Below the pieces are notes generated by a model. That model worked only from the letters and a program-made list of their open reading frames with translations. It was not told where the DNA came from and made no database searches. 64,000 bases of DNA, taken from assembly GCA_024516035.1 (NCBI GenBank), contig CM044961.1:18955558-19019557 (forward strand). Direction: 5' to 3'. The stretch comes from Bactericera cockerelli (Eukaryota > Arthropoda > Insecta > Hemiptera > Triozidae). Positions 47,001 to 58,896 of the stretch are shown here, piece by piece (position 1 is the first letter of the stretch; each line of letters starts with the position of its first letter). Both the position numbers and the translations under genes were made by a program.

Positions 47001-47678
47001 AATACTACATAGTTTAGAACTTTTAAACCAAACCGCGTCGTTCGCGGTTCGAAGAGCTTTAAAATTAAAATATTTACTATGTGTACTAATGATACATAAT
47101 ATATGTCTGCGACTTTTTCTTTCTCCTTACTGTTACTGAAATCTTCTTACTCTTTTTATCTCCATACATTTCTGTTCTCCGTTTCACTTTTCTCTTCTCT
47201 GATTAGAATGCATTACTATTGCCATCACATACCTGCTCCCTGTTTGCGTTCGAACTACAAACGATTACACATTCAATTCAGAAACTTTGATACTTTAGTC
47301 ATGTTATTAGTTTATACTGCTGAGTCTTGCTGCAAATATTTGAAAATTAAAATTGCTTTACCGTTTCGAAGGTGGTTTAATCAAACTTTCGTTATAAAAT
47401 CTCTATCATTAGACGCTAGAACTTTGATTTATTGGTAGTCGAATTGAAAGTTGGTTATGATTCCAGAATGATTTTTAAAAATACCCGGATTTGCCTGATA
47501 TAAATTTTAATCCCCAGATGAATCTAATTGATCTTTCTACAGTAATACATTGGTGCAGTAAGAATTTCTTATTTTCAATTAAACTTGTACTACTCATTTA
47601 ATTTTTTGAAATTCCTGTTTTAGATACATACGCATGCCCATTCAAACAATAGCTAATCACTGTGTTTTTCTTTTTCAG
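44054..47678. other. Non-coding region upstream of the SKP2-like exon
   Basis: No gene recognised. Likely holds the 3' part of the SKP2-like gene's 5'UTR intron. A C/T-rich patch at about 46665-46710 is low complexity. Confidence 0.45.
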
Positions 47679-47753
47679 ATTAATACTTGGTGAAAAAGAA
47701 CTCACCCAGAATATAACTTTTTAAATCTTAAGTGTTCTACTAAAGAATAAGAT
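47664..47753 (+). other. Splice acceptor and 5'UTR of the SKP2-like gene
   Basis: TGTTTTTCTTTTTCAG ends at 47678 and is a textbook polypyrimidine tract plus AG. The 75 bases to the ATG contain in-frame stops, so they are untranslated. This indicates a spliced 5'UTR and argues against a processed retrocopy. The upstream exon is not identified. Confidence 0.6.
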
Positions 47754-49151
47754 ATGGTCGGAAAAGAAAATTCCACTCTGAAAGAAAGAAGGAGTTCTCA
47801 GGACTCGAACAGATCTGTCAGTATGCGACAGTCAAATGATTCGGGCATCCATTTGAAAAGCTCTCAAGATTCCAACGGCAGCTTCAGTCATCATGTGACT
47901 GATGAGGACATTGTTGACTTGGGCATCAGCATTCTGCCCGACAAGCAGAGGAAAGACAGCGGCAGTGAGGTGTCGGATGGCATGGGGGAAATTGAGAATA
48001 GTCCACCGGGCCGACCCCACAGAAGTCGCCGTCCATCTGAGGCAAATGGGAACATCACCATCGATCAGATAGAAAATAGTCCCCCGAGGAAATCTTTGAA
48101 ACGGAGTTCAAGTCTAGACCTCGAGAAGCTGAACACATCGAAAGAAAAAGGGGTCTATTGTACCGAGTCTGCCCAACTATTTCGATACGCTCAGTGATGA
48201 GGTCATGCTGCTGATCTTGTCTTATTTGAATAAAAAAACACTTGTCGAGTGTTGTCAAGTGAGCAAAAGATGGAAGCGCATCGCTTATGATGACGAACTT
48301 GGGCACGGATTGATGTCTCCTCTAGAACTTTAAATACAACCGCAATAACTAGCTTACTAGAGCGAAACCCCAAGTATCTCCGAATGAGTCAAACACATTT
48401 CAAACAAGTGCAGAGCATAAATCGACTCCTGAAAACTGAATATCTGGACTTGTCCATGGCGAAGATAAACGTTGAAGATCTAGGAGCGTTTCTGAGTCAC
48501 TTTGATAATTTGAAGAAGTTGAGTTTGGAGCATGTTGTTTGCGATATTCAAGTGTGCAAAGCAATCATCCAGAACAAGAAGCTGAACTGTTTGAATCTGT
48601 CCATGTGCAAGAATGTGTGCCAGCATTTCCTGGGACTCCTCTTAAAGAATTGCACCAGTGTAGTATCTTTGAACCTCTCCTGGTGTAACCTGAACGCCAA
48701 GTGTCTTGAAATCCTCTGCGAGCATCTGAATCCGAACTTGATCCACTTGAACCTCGGCGGCTGTCTGAAGAACCTGGAGAATCACCACATTGAGCTGCTC
48801 GCCCGGCGATGTTCCAACTTGATAGAGCTGGATCTGAGTGACTGCACTCAGCTCACATGTGACGTCATCCCTGTCATAGTGAATCACTTCCCCAAGCTGT
48901 TCACCCTGTCCCTGTCTCGCTGCTACAACATTGCCCCGCGCCAGTACGCCGTCATTCTGTCTGGCAAGTCCAGTCTCAAGTACTTCAATATATACGGCCT
49001 CTTGCTCGACAAGCAAATTGAGCTGTTGCAGAAAAATTGTGCACACGTTGCTATAAATAAAACCAAGTTTTCCTTTATTGCCAGACCTACTGTCGGGGAG
49101 AAGAGAACCAGTATATGGGGCTATCGCGTTAGAGATAGCAATAACAACTGA
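47754..49151 (+). pseudogene. Skp2: SKP2-like F-box/LRR protein, one coding exon with two compensating frameshifts
   Basis: SKP2 is the substrate receptor of an SCF ubiquitin ligase that targets CDK inhibitors in the nucleus. Three consecutive frame segments make one protein. The first (47754 to about 48150) is a Ser-rich regulatory N-terminus with NSPPRKSLKR, close to the SPPRKRLK of vertebrate SKP2. The second (about 48152-48300) is the F-box: LPNYFDTLSDEVMLLILSYL and VSKRWKRIA. The third (from 48303) holds LRRs (LSLEHV, LNLSWCNL, LIHLNLGG, LDLSDCTQL, LSLSRCYN) and ends FIARPTVGEK...IWGYRV, like the SKP2 tail. One extra base in AAAAAGGGG near 48150 and one missing T at about 48300 shift the F-box frame. 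Both sit at short homopolymers, so assembly error is at least as likely as a true pseudogene. Confidence 0.85.
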
Positions 49152-49860
49152 TGGAACATTTGAAAAATACTTTTAAGAAAAAATTCCTATTTGCACTTAT
49201 GCGAGTATTCATCTGTTTGTGTCATATTGCACACTGCCATTTTATCCAGTTCGATAATACTAAGATATCTTAGGAAACATTTCGTTATTAGTGGTTTAAA
49301 GTTAGCAGTTTCCTTTTGGCAGATATTTTCTAAATATGTTATGAAATTTAAGCTTTGTTTTTGCATACAGCAGATTTTGAGGTTTGTGGTTTTGCCATGC
49401 TACTCTTGTCAGTTTGACTTGAAACTTTAAAAGTTAATGTTTGAAGTTGAAAAAGATTTATCTTGATGCGGTAAGGATTTATTTAGTCTTTTTTATTCAA
49501 TTATTTTCAGTTCTAGATTTTAGTTTTGGGCAATTTCTTTGTTAAAATAAGACTTAAAAAGTTCTAATAGTTTTCTACTTTTATCTAATTAATTAAGGAT
49601 TTCATTTTGTGTTCAATGTAAAGCCTATTTAAGGTATTTTTGTATGTGTACAGTGTTGGAGTACTTAAAAAAACCGTAGTTCATAAAATGTACTTGCAAA
49701 TGATAATAATTACTATCCAAACTTGTAATCTTGGTTTAATTTCACTCAAAAAGAATAGTACATTCAGTATTTTGTAATCTTACTTTTTTTTGTCTGTGTG
49801 TGGTTATGGTACTGGTAAGTGGCCGGTAGCCAATAAAAAGAATCATTAATTTATTATTAT
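49152..49860 (+). other. 3'UTR of the SKP2-like gene with poly(A) signal
   Basis: AT-rich sequence follows the TGA at 49149-49151. AATAAA lies at 49832-49837, followed by a T-rich ATT repeat. This is the best poly(A) signal downstream and gives a 3'UTR of about 700 bases. Confidence 0.55.
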
Positions 49861-52794
49861 TATTGATTTTTCATTGCTATTATTATTAATTGATGATGAA
49901 ATTTAATTAGTGAGAAGGCATTAAATATATTTAACCGCCATGAAATTGTGGAGTGTTCTTAATACTCCTTGCAGTCGAAACGGGGTAACTTGGGTTAGCT
50001 ATGATACCATTTTTTGCTAAAAGTTAATATTCGTAAATCATATTGATTTTTTTATAGAGTGATTTTTTCTTTTAAGGAAAAATGAGTAACAACCTTGAAA
50101 AAGGGAGTTCAAAATCATGTATTAAGTTTTTGAATATAATATCATTTTTGACATAAAGTGATTGCTTAGGAATTAATAGTTTTAAACAGTATTTTTTTTT
50201 GTCTGTGACATTTCATTGATTATTTATTGATTTAAGAAATGACACTTCTAATTTACAGCAGATGATGGACACTTAACTTTGGTTAGTTTTGTGTTTATAT
50301 TTTATTTTGATTGTGTCATTTCAAGAAAAGTCGAATTCATTTACAACATTTACATTTATACAATACATGTTCTATCCAGAGTAACTACAATTTATTACAT
50401 CTTACTATGTAAACTAATAGAATTCTTTAAATTTTCCTTACCCTATAGAAACCAATGTAAAAACTGACGATATTTTCTTTTTCTTTGAGCTAGACATTTT
50501 ATTTAAAATGATTTTCACAATTAATGCATTCCAATCAATGTTTCATTTTCTCTGTGACATAAAATATTTACGGGATTGATGATTCCAAACTTTTTGTCTG
50601 CTTTTATACATATGTCTATTCAAGAACAAGCTTTCAAGATTTTCCTAGAGTTTAATAGAAAGTTCAGTTCTCAATACTTATCAAATTTCTTGTACAATCC
50701 AGTTACCCCGCTGCTCAGTATTCAATCCACGTCATGTAAGTGTATCTCGCAGCGAAGTGACTCGACGACTAACGTGGGAATCTGAGGTTCCAACCAGCCA
50801 AATCATCTCACGTCACTAAACCGCCAGAGCAAATAAAAAAATCAATATACAATTATAAAAATCCACAAATAATTACGTATATTATGATTGCTGCATATAA
50901 ATATGTATATATCGCTGCATTCATTCAGATTCCATGTTCTTCTGTCCATAAAAGACTGACTACATTGGGTTTTGATATAATTAGAGACCAAATTTGTAAA
51001 TCAATAATCATATATTAAAATCTCATTTATCAATTGATAGTTCTGAACAGTTAACCAATAGTTGTTTTTGAGAGTTAAGGCCAACCAGATCGCGTGTTGT
51101 TTACAAACATGGGCTGGAATAGAAGCTATGTTAATTTTTTCTAATTAGTTTCTAACATGTTTGAAAAAAAAATCGTGGATTTTTTCTTTAATATATTTAA
51201 TTCTCATTATTTTCAACTCCCGTTTAATAAAGTAACTTCATTTTAGAGAGATGTACTTATAGCAGATTGATTTGACTGTTGAAACGCTTTGTATAGAACA
51301 TACACAACACTACTGAATACAAATGTTAGGAAATTATCTATAATAGGATAGGAATGTATTTTATTTCATTTCACATTTTTTTGTTCATTAAAATCCCCTT
51401 GAAGTACAATACCTGTTGTACTTTTAGGGTGTATAGACTTGCCTTCAATTTGGTGGATCAATGTGCTGGCTTAATATGTATTTTTCTGGTGGTTATCTCT
51501 TGTCAGGACCTACAGGGATCTCGCTAGATCAATGTCTAGAGAAGGGAAAAGAGACCCTAAATAATTAATTGACAATGAAATAATTTCCTTCATATGTGTA
51601 TAATTTCAATACCAATAATGATGATTAATAATAAAAATTCCTACCAAGATTATGAAAAAAATAGTCTGACGTTTTTTTTTTTTTCACTTTGTTTTAATTA
51701 CAATGAGCTCGAACAAAAGCTGAATTAACAAATTTCTGATGACTTTTTTCAATCACGCAGAATTTATGCTGTTAGAAAATCCTGCGGCCGGGGGAGCGGG
51801 GACTGAACCCATCAACTTTATGAGTAAGATCTATGGGGTGGCACATATTGAACTTTGGTTTTATTACTCGTTCATAAATAATTTCAAGAGATCAAGTCTC
51901 AGCAGAGAGCGGACAAAAAATCCTGGGCACATTTTCAAGCCCTCTTCGAATATCCAACATCAAAAGATCGTTTGACATGTCGCATGCATGTCGTTTGTTA
52001 TTTGATTTGAATAAAATATGGCACCCGACACCTAGGCATGGCAGAAGATTCTCGTATTACACAATAAGAAATGGAATGCTGGAGGAAATGGGATGTATAG
52101 ATGAAATAACATTACGTATTTGAATTTGAGTCAAAAAAAGATATACGTTTTATAGTTCCCTGAGTGCGAGCTGACGGTTTCGTCTGTATTGAGGACGGAT
52201 GTTGAGTATTAGATGTGAATCCGGTCCGTCTTTTTGGTTAAAGCATTTTAATCTATAAATCGTTGATTCGATTCCCATTGAGGTGCAATAGTTCCTGATG
52301 CGTGATGATCGTGGGGGTTACAGGAGACATTTTTGTTTCCTGTAATCAAATAAGAAAAACCCTCTAACTTTCAGAATATCTTCCTGTAAGCTTGGACCTG
52401 TTTCTTATCTTGACTTATGTCTAACATCTCGACAAAATCGGCCGAAACAATAAAAAAAAAAACACCAACATCTTTGAATTTGCTCTACATAATATCATTT
52501 CTTGTTTGGTTCAAAGCACTAAAAATAGAAATTTCATTATATTACTCCGCTCTTTTTCGTCTGAAAAAAGCATATTTTTTGTTTGTGGAAACAATGTTTA
52601 TTCAACATGATGATGTATGGAAATGATGCGCTGTTTAACATTCAGCTGGCGTTCTCATAAGCGAGGATGATATCCAAAGTGTCTGCTGAAACGTAGAAAT
52701 CTACGTACATGGGGGCTCAAGACTTTCAAAATTTATTTTTATCTTATACTTGTATAATTAAGACCCCTAAGAGCAGAGTCATACGCCGCGCCGC
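49861..52794. other. Non-coding; two weak tRNA-like patches
   Basis: No gene found. Minus-strand GGTTCAGTCCCCGCTCCCCC near 51795 and plus-strand GATTCGATTCCC near 52267 are B-box-like, probably old SINE heads. The rest is AT-rich. Confidence 0.45.
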
Positions 52795-52805
52795 CTAACA
52801 AATGT

Positions 52806-53066
52806 TTTTTTTTTTAAGTGGGGTTTAACGTCGCTTTCAACTGCCATGGTCATATCACGACGGGGGTTTTACCCTCCATTCGCAGGAAACTCACAAACCT
52901 GCTACTCACATTGACCTCACCCAGCCTGAGTGGGGCCGGGAAAACCCAGCGTCACGAGAATTAGAATTTGAATGGTCACCCATCCAAGTCTTAACCTCGC
53001 TGGATGTCGCTTAACTTCGGTGTTCTGAAGGGAACCGGTGTATTCAACATGCCATCGACGCTGGCT
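52806..53066 (-). mobile_element. SINE with a 5S rRNA-derived head, copy 2, with 11-bp target duplication
   Basis: It is nearly identical to 20968-21218. The minus-strand head AGCCAGCGTCGATGGCATGT includes the 5S-like GTTGAATACACCGGTT, ACCGAAGTTAAGCGAC and ACTTGGATGGGTGACC. The body has GACGCTGGGTTTTCCCGGCC and GGCTGGGTGAGGTCAATGTG, and the 3' end is AGCGACGTTAAACCCCACTT plus a poly(A). CTAACAAATGT flanks it at 52795-52805 and 53067-53077. High identity between copies with different duplications points to recent, independent insertions of one active source. Confidence 0.88.
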
Positions 53067-53303
53067 CTAACAAATGTGGAACTCTCAGTAGAGAACATTA
53101 TTTCATTCGTAACTGCAGTAGCTTCCGTGTGATATCTTCTGATAGAATTTCAGTGAGTTCAGTGTTGGTAAAAGAGACGTGATGTTTCTTATCAGAGAGG
53201 CCCCGTGTTATCAGTTGGGGAAAGACTTGGCTGATGAAATGGGGCCGCGCAGTAGCTGATGTCTTCTGGGCTTGATAAACAGACTAGCCTAGAAGGGGAC
53301 GCT

Positions 53304-53571
53304 CCTATCCTAGTAGCTCAGTGGTAAATGCGGCACTCTATGAATCCAAAGATTCCAGAGGTCGCGGGTTCGAAACCCAGCCAGGACATGACAAGTTATC
53401 CTCCCATTTGGGATTTGCACCCCATAATAATACGTCCTACTGCTGGAATAATGGAACTCAATAGTCCAAATCGGGCAATATAATGGCAGCATAATGACTC
53501 CCTGTCTCGAGCCGACAGTCTAAATAAAGCACTACTATACTATACTATAAATAAGTCGATATTATTATTAT
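53304..53571 (+). repeat. tRNA-derived SINE, family A, copy 2
   Basis: A box TAGTAGCTCAGTGGTAAATG, intact B box GGGTTCGAAACCC, body GACAAGTTATCCTCCCATTT, and a longer tail than copy 1 that includes CTATACTATACTATA and ends in an ATT repeat at 53571. Confidence 0.88.
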
Positions 53572-53674
53572 CTCAGAACTTCAAAGTCTCAAGTTTGAAG
53601 CCCGTCTGAGGTAAATATTTTAGACATTTACACCTGTTCTAAATATAAGTTATAGCCGCAGTTGTTTAGTAGTA

Positions 53675-53738
53675 GTGGTGTATATAACTAAAAAGTTGAA
53701 AAACACCACTTTAATATAATAGAATATAGATAGATAGA
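53675..53738. mobile_element. 64-bp micro-insertion with 13-bp target duplication
   Basis: TTGTTTAGTAGTA lies at 53662-53674 and again at 53739-53751. The insert has GTGGTGT near one end, ACACCAC in the middle and a TAGATAGATAGA tail. A 13-bp duplication and a simple-repeat tail suggest a severely truncated retrotransposed 3' end. Confidence 0.6.
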
Positions 53739-53934
53739 TTGTTTAGTAGTAAAAATGTGTATCGCACACATTCATGGAAGTTGATTGTCTGGCTGTTAGT
53801 TCCATATTAGTGTTAGCCAGGGTTGAAACTAACTTTTCAACTTTGACAAACCTCGTAATAGAAAAATAAGTATGCTTTTATATCGGCCGACTTACTTCAT
53901 AGCTTCAGAAATACAATATTGTTTGGTATAGGTA

Positions 53935-54020
53935 AAAAAATGTGCCAAAACCAACCAACCTCGACCATGAGGTTGAACAATGTCGACACTGCTCAAGGGG
54001 TATAAGACAGAGTAAAAGAA
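53935..54020 (+). repeat. Repeat tail fragment (CCAACCAACCTCGACCATGA type)
   Basis: It shares CCAACCAACCTCGACCATGA, GGTTGAACAATGTCGAC and GGGGTATAAGACAGAG with 60605-60690 and, inverted, with 13371-13415. Confidence 0.6.
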
Positions 54021-55533
54021 GAAGATAGGTAAATAGTTTCAAATTTGTTTAAGTCATGTATTTAAATAATAAACGTTGAATATATTAGTAACAACAACTG
54101 ACATCTCATGATGTTTGCCTATAGACACAGTAGTACATAGTATGGTGATTTTGGACATTAATAATGGTGGATGAATTTCCTTTTTTACATTTTTTTTTTC
54201 TTTTTTTTTTTGATGTTTTGTTCAGGTGTTGTTTTTATAGAGATGGTTTTTTTTTTTAAAGACAGGTAGTCTCATTATGCAACAGTTTAACAAAGCAACT
54301 CTTTATTTATTTGAGTATACTCGTACATAATTATGTATAATGAAAGAGAATTGTAAAAAATATTTCAGTTATAAAATTAGGAATACAATTGACATTACAC
54401 AAGTCTTAAGTCACTTGATCAGATACATTCTCTCACAATTGATACTTGAATTACAATTTTATTCTCTTCTCAAAAGGACTAGTTTACCTGTTCAAGATCT
54501 TAGCTTCGCGATAAAGTAAGTCATTTGTAAGTCATTCTCCTATCTATGGAGCATACGCGGCCGTTTCAAGGTTTCTTCTTAATCACTCAGACTATCTTAT
54601 TTGTTCATTAGAGATATTACTAATTGTAGAGGATGTATGAGAGATTGGGGTCACTTGGAACCGAGTAATTAACCAATGCAATAAATCTTTTATTGCTTCA
54701 TTTTTAATCTTTATAAATATTTTTCAAGTAAAATAGATTAAAGTTAAGATGTGAAGCTGCGGATTACGATGGATAATAACTTTTGATTTTAAAAAGCTTT
54801 TCTGCAATTTCTTCTGTAAAAGGTAAAAGTCCAAGTTTAGCATTATTAAAGAAAAAAAAACTCGTTCATCTCTGGCCTACCAACAATGCTACTGTGATTG
54901 AAGAACAATAATAGTTAGACAGTATCCGTATAGACAGTATATCTATACTAGATAGGTACCTACCTAATGTTTAATGAAGAATTGTTCCTCAAATCACATC
55001 AGTAGTTCTCATAAAAGCTCACCTCTCTTTTTCCTTCTTGATATAATATTTTCATCTTGATTAATTTTAAATTTTTGAAAATACCATAAAATCTAAATTA
55101 ATATTACAATACATATTGCAATTCAATGCTACAATTTCTCTTGTCGACTGTGTTTTATTACCATTTATTGATCAGAATCACCTTGCCGTGCCCAATTTCC
55201 TATCAAATATATTTTGGAAGAAAAATCCGTGTCGGATTTTTCACCCTAATTTCCTATCCCCGCCGTTCCATTTGCCCCGGTTTACCGTAACCAGCATACC
55301 TGTCTCCGTAAGATATGTTAAGTACATTGAAGATATCGTTCCTTATTACGTATGCTAATTCCTAAGATGTATTTATTGAGATACAATGTGCTGCTCTGCA
55401 TATGATTATTCTCTTAGTGGAATATCTAGTGAACATTATGGGGCATCTGGTACAGGGTTGAATGAAAAGAAGATGAAAATTACACCTCATATATCGGAGG
55501 GAGGTACAAGTTGAAAAATTATACGTAAAGGTA
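54021..55533. other. Non-coding, AT-rich
   Basis: Poly(T) runs near 54190-54260; no gene recognised. Confidence 0.45.
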
Positions 55534-55847
55534 GTTGAGCGCACGATTAGCTCAGTGGTTAAGTACCCGCTAGCCATGCGGAAGGTCCTGGGTTCGAACC
55601 CCCCGAGTGACAAAAAATTGTATTCTAAGTTTGGTTACAGTTGTTTGTAAGGGATACCTTCCGGTGCGCTCGTATTGACCCATTACCTAAATGGGAAGTA
55701 TTGTGTCACTTCTCGCCCTTCAGAGGGGGGGCATACTACACGATGGGCAAGCTACAACACAGATCACAAGCGTCTACAGAGCAAGCAGCTCCTGTTTCAT
55801 AGCTACGAAATAAAAAACACTGGGAAACACTCATCTTTTTTTTTTAA
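55534..55847 (+). repeat. tRNA-derived SINE, family D, copy 1 (full head)
   Basis: The head has the A box GATTAGCTCAGTGGTTAAGT, an anticodon-like CTAGCCATGCGG, and a perfect B box GGGTTCGAACCCC. A body of about 240 bases follows (GGGAAGTATTGTGTCACTTC, ACAAGCGTCTACAGAGCAAG) and a T-run tail. The 5' and 3' acceptor ends do not pair, so it is not a tRNA gene. The tail matches 19793-19941. Confidence 0.85.
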
Positions 55848-56611
55848 GTTACGAAAATATCTAGTGATATGTTTGGTTTACATAATATCTACTTTGGAAA
55901 TAAAGAAAAAGAGAGCTCAGCTGTGCCATCGGAGTTAACAGTTCTCAGACCTAACCACTAGCTACATCAATATTACGCTATAACTTGTGAAACCTTTTCA
56001 ACTTTTTATTACCTCTGTTAAACTGTTGTTTCCCAATTCCATTAGAACGCCCATCCCACCAGCTTCCATCAAGTTGGTTGAAACACAATATAATAAGGTG
56101 TAAGTGGTCTAAAGCTCCTCGGTCATAAAACTAAGATTGTAGCTGTACAGTTTTACTGTACATCCAAACTCCCCAATGCCCTTCCTATGACCTGTCTCTA
56201 CTCATCATTATTTGTATTGTCTTCGTCATTGTTCTTACTTTTATGTAACCACCTTGTTTACTTTCTGCGTCAGGTGAATTCGCAATAGTTTGCTGATCTG
56301 TGCCGTCTCTATCATTGACGCTTGACATTGGAACAGTCGCCAGTGGAGGATGCCTGATTTGTTGAGGAGGATTTGCAAACATCTGACCTTGTAACCTAAT
56401 TCCAAGCTTATCATAGGCTTATTGTTTAACTTTGGTAGGTGGTGTTGTCGCGTCTGACTGTTAGTCCGTTGAATGTGGGTTCATAACTAAATTTAATCAT
56501 AATGCATACTTATATTCTATGAATATACATTAGTAATAGTTAAGGAAATATTATTGATGTACGTTATTATTAAACTGCCTCAGTATGTGGTGTTGAACTA
56601 TCCCGGTACAA

Positions 56612-56795
56612 AATATGTATTATTATTATTTTAATCTTTATTAGGAGGACACAATATATTATATAGTATAAAATTAAGAAAAATAAATAAAAGATAAAAT
56701 AGTATGAAAATAAATAAATAAATAAAGAAGAAAATAATACTAGTGTCCTAACTAAAGGGCGGGGTTTTTTCCTGTGGTAATCTCTTCCACCCAAC
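56612..56795 (-). repeat. Possible LINE 3'-end remnant
   Basis: The minus strand reads GGGTGGAAGAGATTACCACA, CCCCGCCCTTTAGTTAGGAC, then an AT-rich stretch, AATAAAGATTAAAATAATAA and an ATA-repeat tail. This layout matches the 3' ends of many insect non-LTR elements. No coding part remains. Confidence 0.4.
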
Positions 56796-56801
56796 CCTTA
56801 A

Positions 56802-56960
56802 TAGTTAGTTAAGTTAAGTTATCATATTTGTGTTAATCACTTTCGTGATATCACAACTACTCAAACTCTCTTTACAAATTCTACGCTGAAACCGGGACTT
56901 GAACCACCGACCTCCAGGTCACAAGTACGTCGCCTTATCGATCAAGCCACTGAGGTCGGT
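56802..56960 (-). repeat. tRNA-derived SINE, family C, copy 2
   Basis: The reverse complement has ACCTCAGTGGCTTGATCGAT, GGTGGTTCAAGTCCCGGTTT (a better B box than copy 1), TTGTGATATCACGAAAGTGA and a TTAACTTAACTAACT tail. Confidence 0.85.
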
Positions 56961-57961
56961 GTACTAAAATGTACTACCAATTTCTCTTCTTACACTCACA
57001 CACATACATATACAGTCCGCCGCACGCCACACCACTGCTATGATTTGACTATTGAGCAAAAATTGCGCAGGATTCCGCCGGCTTTACTGTCGATTAAGCT
57101 TCATGTGGATTTCCTTGCAATTTTTTTCAAGGTGTTGTCTGAATGTGCCCCATCATGCCAATGACCGAATCTATGTGCGCACATTACCTTACGACCAAAC
57201 TTATGTTCATTTTGCAGTTTTTATTTTCCCACCCATCGGGCTGGAAGTATTTTGCACAATGGTAAATTAAATGAAGGTATATGTAGAGGTGATTATGACT
57301 GTTATGATCTACCGTTGTTTTAATGAAAACACGCTTGCTTGGATTAAGCTCATTCATATAGTTACATAGTTCGATCATTATTCTTTATGATTCCAGAAAT
57401 ACTTGTTTAATGATTGCATTTAAAAAGTATTCGTTTTATTACTTTTCAGGATATCTGAAGATTTTGCCTGATTTGGGCAGCAGAAAAAAGGGACTCAAGT
57501 GACCCTTGTTGTGAAATTATTTATTTTTGCTACTAATGATCAAAAATAATATAATTCTAATTTTATTTTTCATCCATTCGTTCATAATGGATTACAAAAT
57601 ATTTGCTCGAAAGTTACCCTCAATCCATTCATTCCTAGTGGTTTAGAAAATATTAGCTCTAAAGTTAGGTACACTCAAACATAGTCTTGTTCAATGAAAT
57701 TACAGAAATGATCTCAATACCAAACATAATTATCGTTTTTAGTGCTATAGCCATCGCCATATGTACTCATAACAGCTGTCCTCTGAAATGCTGCTGAAAT
57801 ATTTTCACCTTTACCAAAGTTCATTATTCCCCAAGAATTCCAAAATGTTGACTGTTTGAATTGTGTATACTGTGTCAGTTGGCAACTGTTTTTATAGATC
57901 AGGTCAAAACAAAGTTTTATTTAGTTAATAAAAATCTTTCAAAATAATATTCCAAGTCCAT
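56961..57961. other. Non-coding, AT-rich
   Basis: No gene recognised. A short duplicated phrase (TCCATTCRTTC with ATTACAAAATATT) occurs around 57570-57660. Confidence 0.45.
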
Positions 57962-58305
57962 ACTAAAGATTCCTCAACTCAATTCCAAGAGACAACATCT
58001 ACTAAAGATTCCTCAACTCAATTCCAAGAGACAACATTTACAAAAGATTCCTCAACTCAATTCCAAGAGACAACATCTACTAAAGATTCCTCAAGTCAAT
58101 TCCAAGAGACAACATCTACTAAATATTCCTCAACTCAATTCCAAGAGACAACATCTACTAAAGATTCCTCAACTCAATTCCAACATCTATTAAAGATTCC
58201 TCAACTCAATTCCAAGAGACAACATCTACTAAAGGTTCCTCAACTCAATTCCAAGAGACAACATCTACTAAAGATTCCTCAACTCAATTCCAAGAGACAA
58301 CATCT
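57962..58305. repeat. 39-bp minisatellite, nine copies, partly open in a 13-residue frame
   Basis: Unit starts are at 57962, 58001, 58040, 58079, 58118, 58157, 58189, 58228 and 58267. The unit reads ACTAAAGATTCCTCAACTCA followed by ATTCCAAGAGACAACATCT. Read from 57962 the first five copies and part of the sixth encode TKDSSTQFQETTS repeats with no stop; a 7-bp deletion in copy 6 breaks the frame. No start codon precedes it, so I annotate it as a repeat. Confidence 0.9.
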
Positions 58306-58766
58306 GAATTTACAGTGCTTCTCAAGACACTAGATCTCCCTCAGTGTTAATCCACCTCAAGGAGAAGTCCTAGAAATGCTCCGGAAGGTGTTCTTATAAG
58401 GAGAAACAGTTTCCTCTACGCACACGATAGGGGACGAGGGGGTTAGGTTACATCACTTCCACTTGTACGAGGTATATTAAGAAGTATACAATCTGTGTGA
58501 AAAAAATCAACTAACATATAGTACAGATTATGTGACAATATACACACTTTGTTTTACTCTTGTATACTATAGGTTAGGTACTCCGTGATTTTTTTTATTT
58601 TTTTATAAGGTGCTTTAACATCAGTGGTCATTCGCACCGTTTGCAAATTTAGATTTTTCTATGATGTGCATTTGTGCAATTATGTCCCCAGGGACTTCTG
58701 GAAGATTTCTGGTGTTCGGAAGGTATTTTTAGAGCTTGGTGAAATGATTTGCCGAGGCTGTTGGAC

Positions 58767-58896
58767 GAATTTTTCCTCATTAATTTGAGTTTGTGACCAC
58801 ATAGTAATAAGACTCTGAGGGTTAGGTGGTAGAAAATGCTTTGATCATTAACCTCGCGTGGCGGTTACATTCCACAAAAGTGTTATTATTATTATC
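58767..58896 (+). repeat. SINE family B, 5'-truncated copy 3
   Basis: It matches the body and tail of 60365-60576: TTTTTCCTCATTAATTTGAG, GACTCTGAGGGTTAGGTGGT, AAAATGCTTTGATCATTAAC and an ATT-repeat tail. The tRNA-like head is missing. Confidence 0.8.

Noticed and set aside
47679..49151. SKP2 as a processed retrocopy
   Set aside because: A strong splice acceptor lies at the start of its 5'UTR, there is no poly(A) tract at the end, and I found no target duplication.
53304..53380. A functional tRNA gene
   Set aside because: Same body and tail as two other copies in the window; it is a SINE head.
55540..55612. A functional tRNA gene
   Set aside because: A and B boxes are excellent but the acceptor ends do not pair, and the sequence continues into a repeated body also found at 19793-19941, so it is a SINE.
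57962..58305. A CRISPR-like array
   Set aside because: Units are contiguous with no variable spacers, and the context is a eukaryotic genome.
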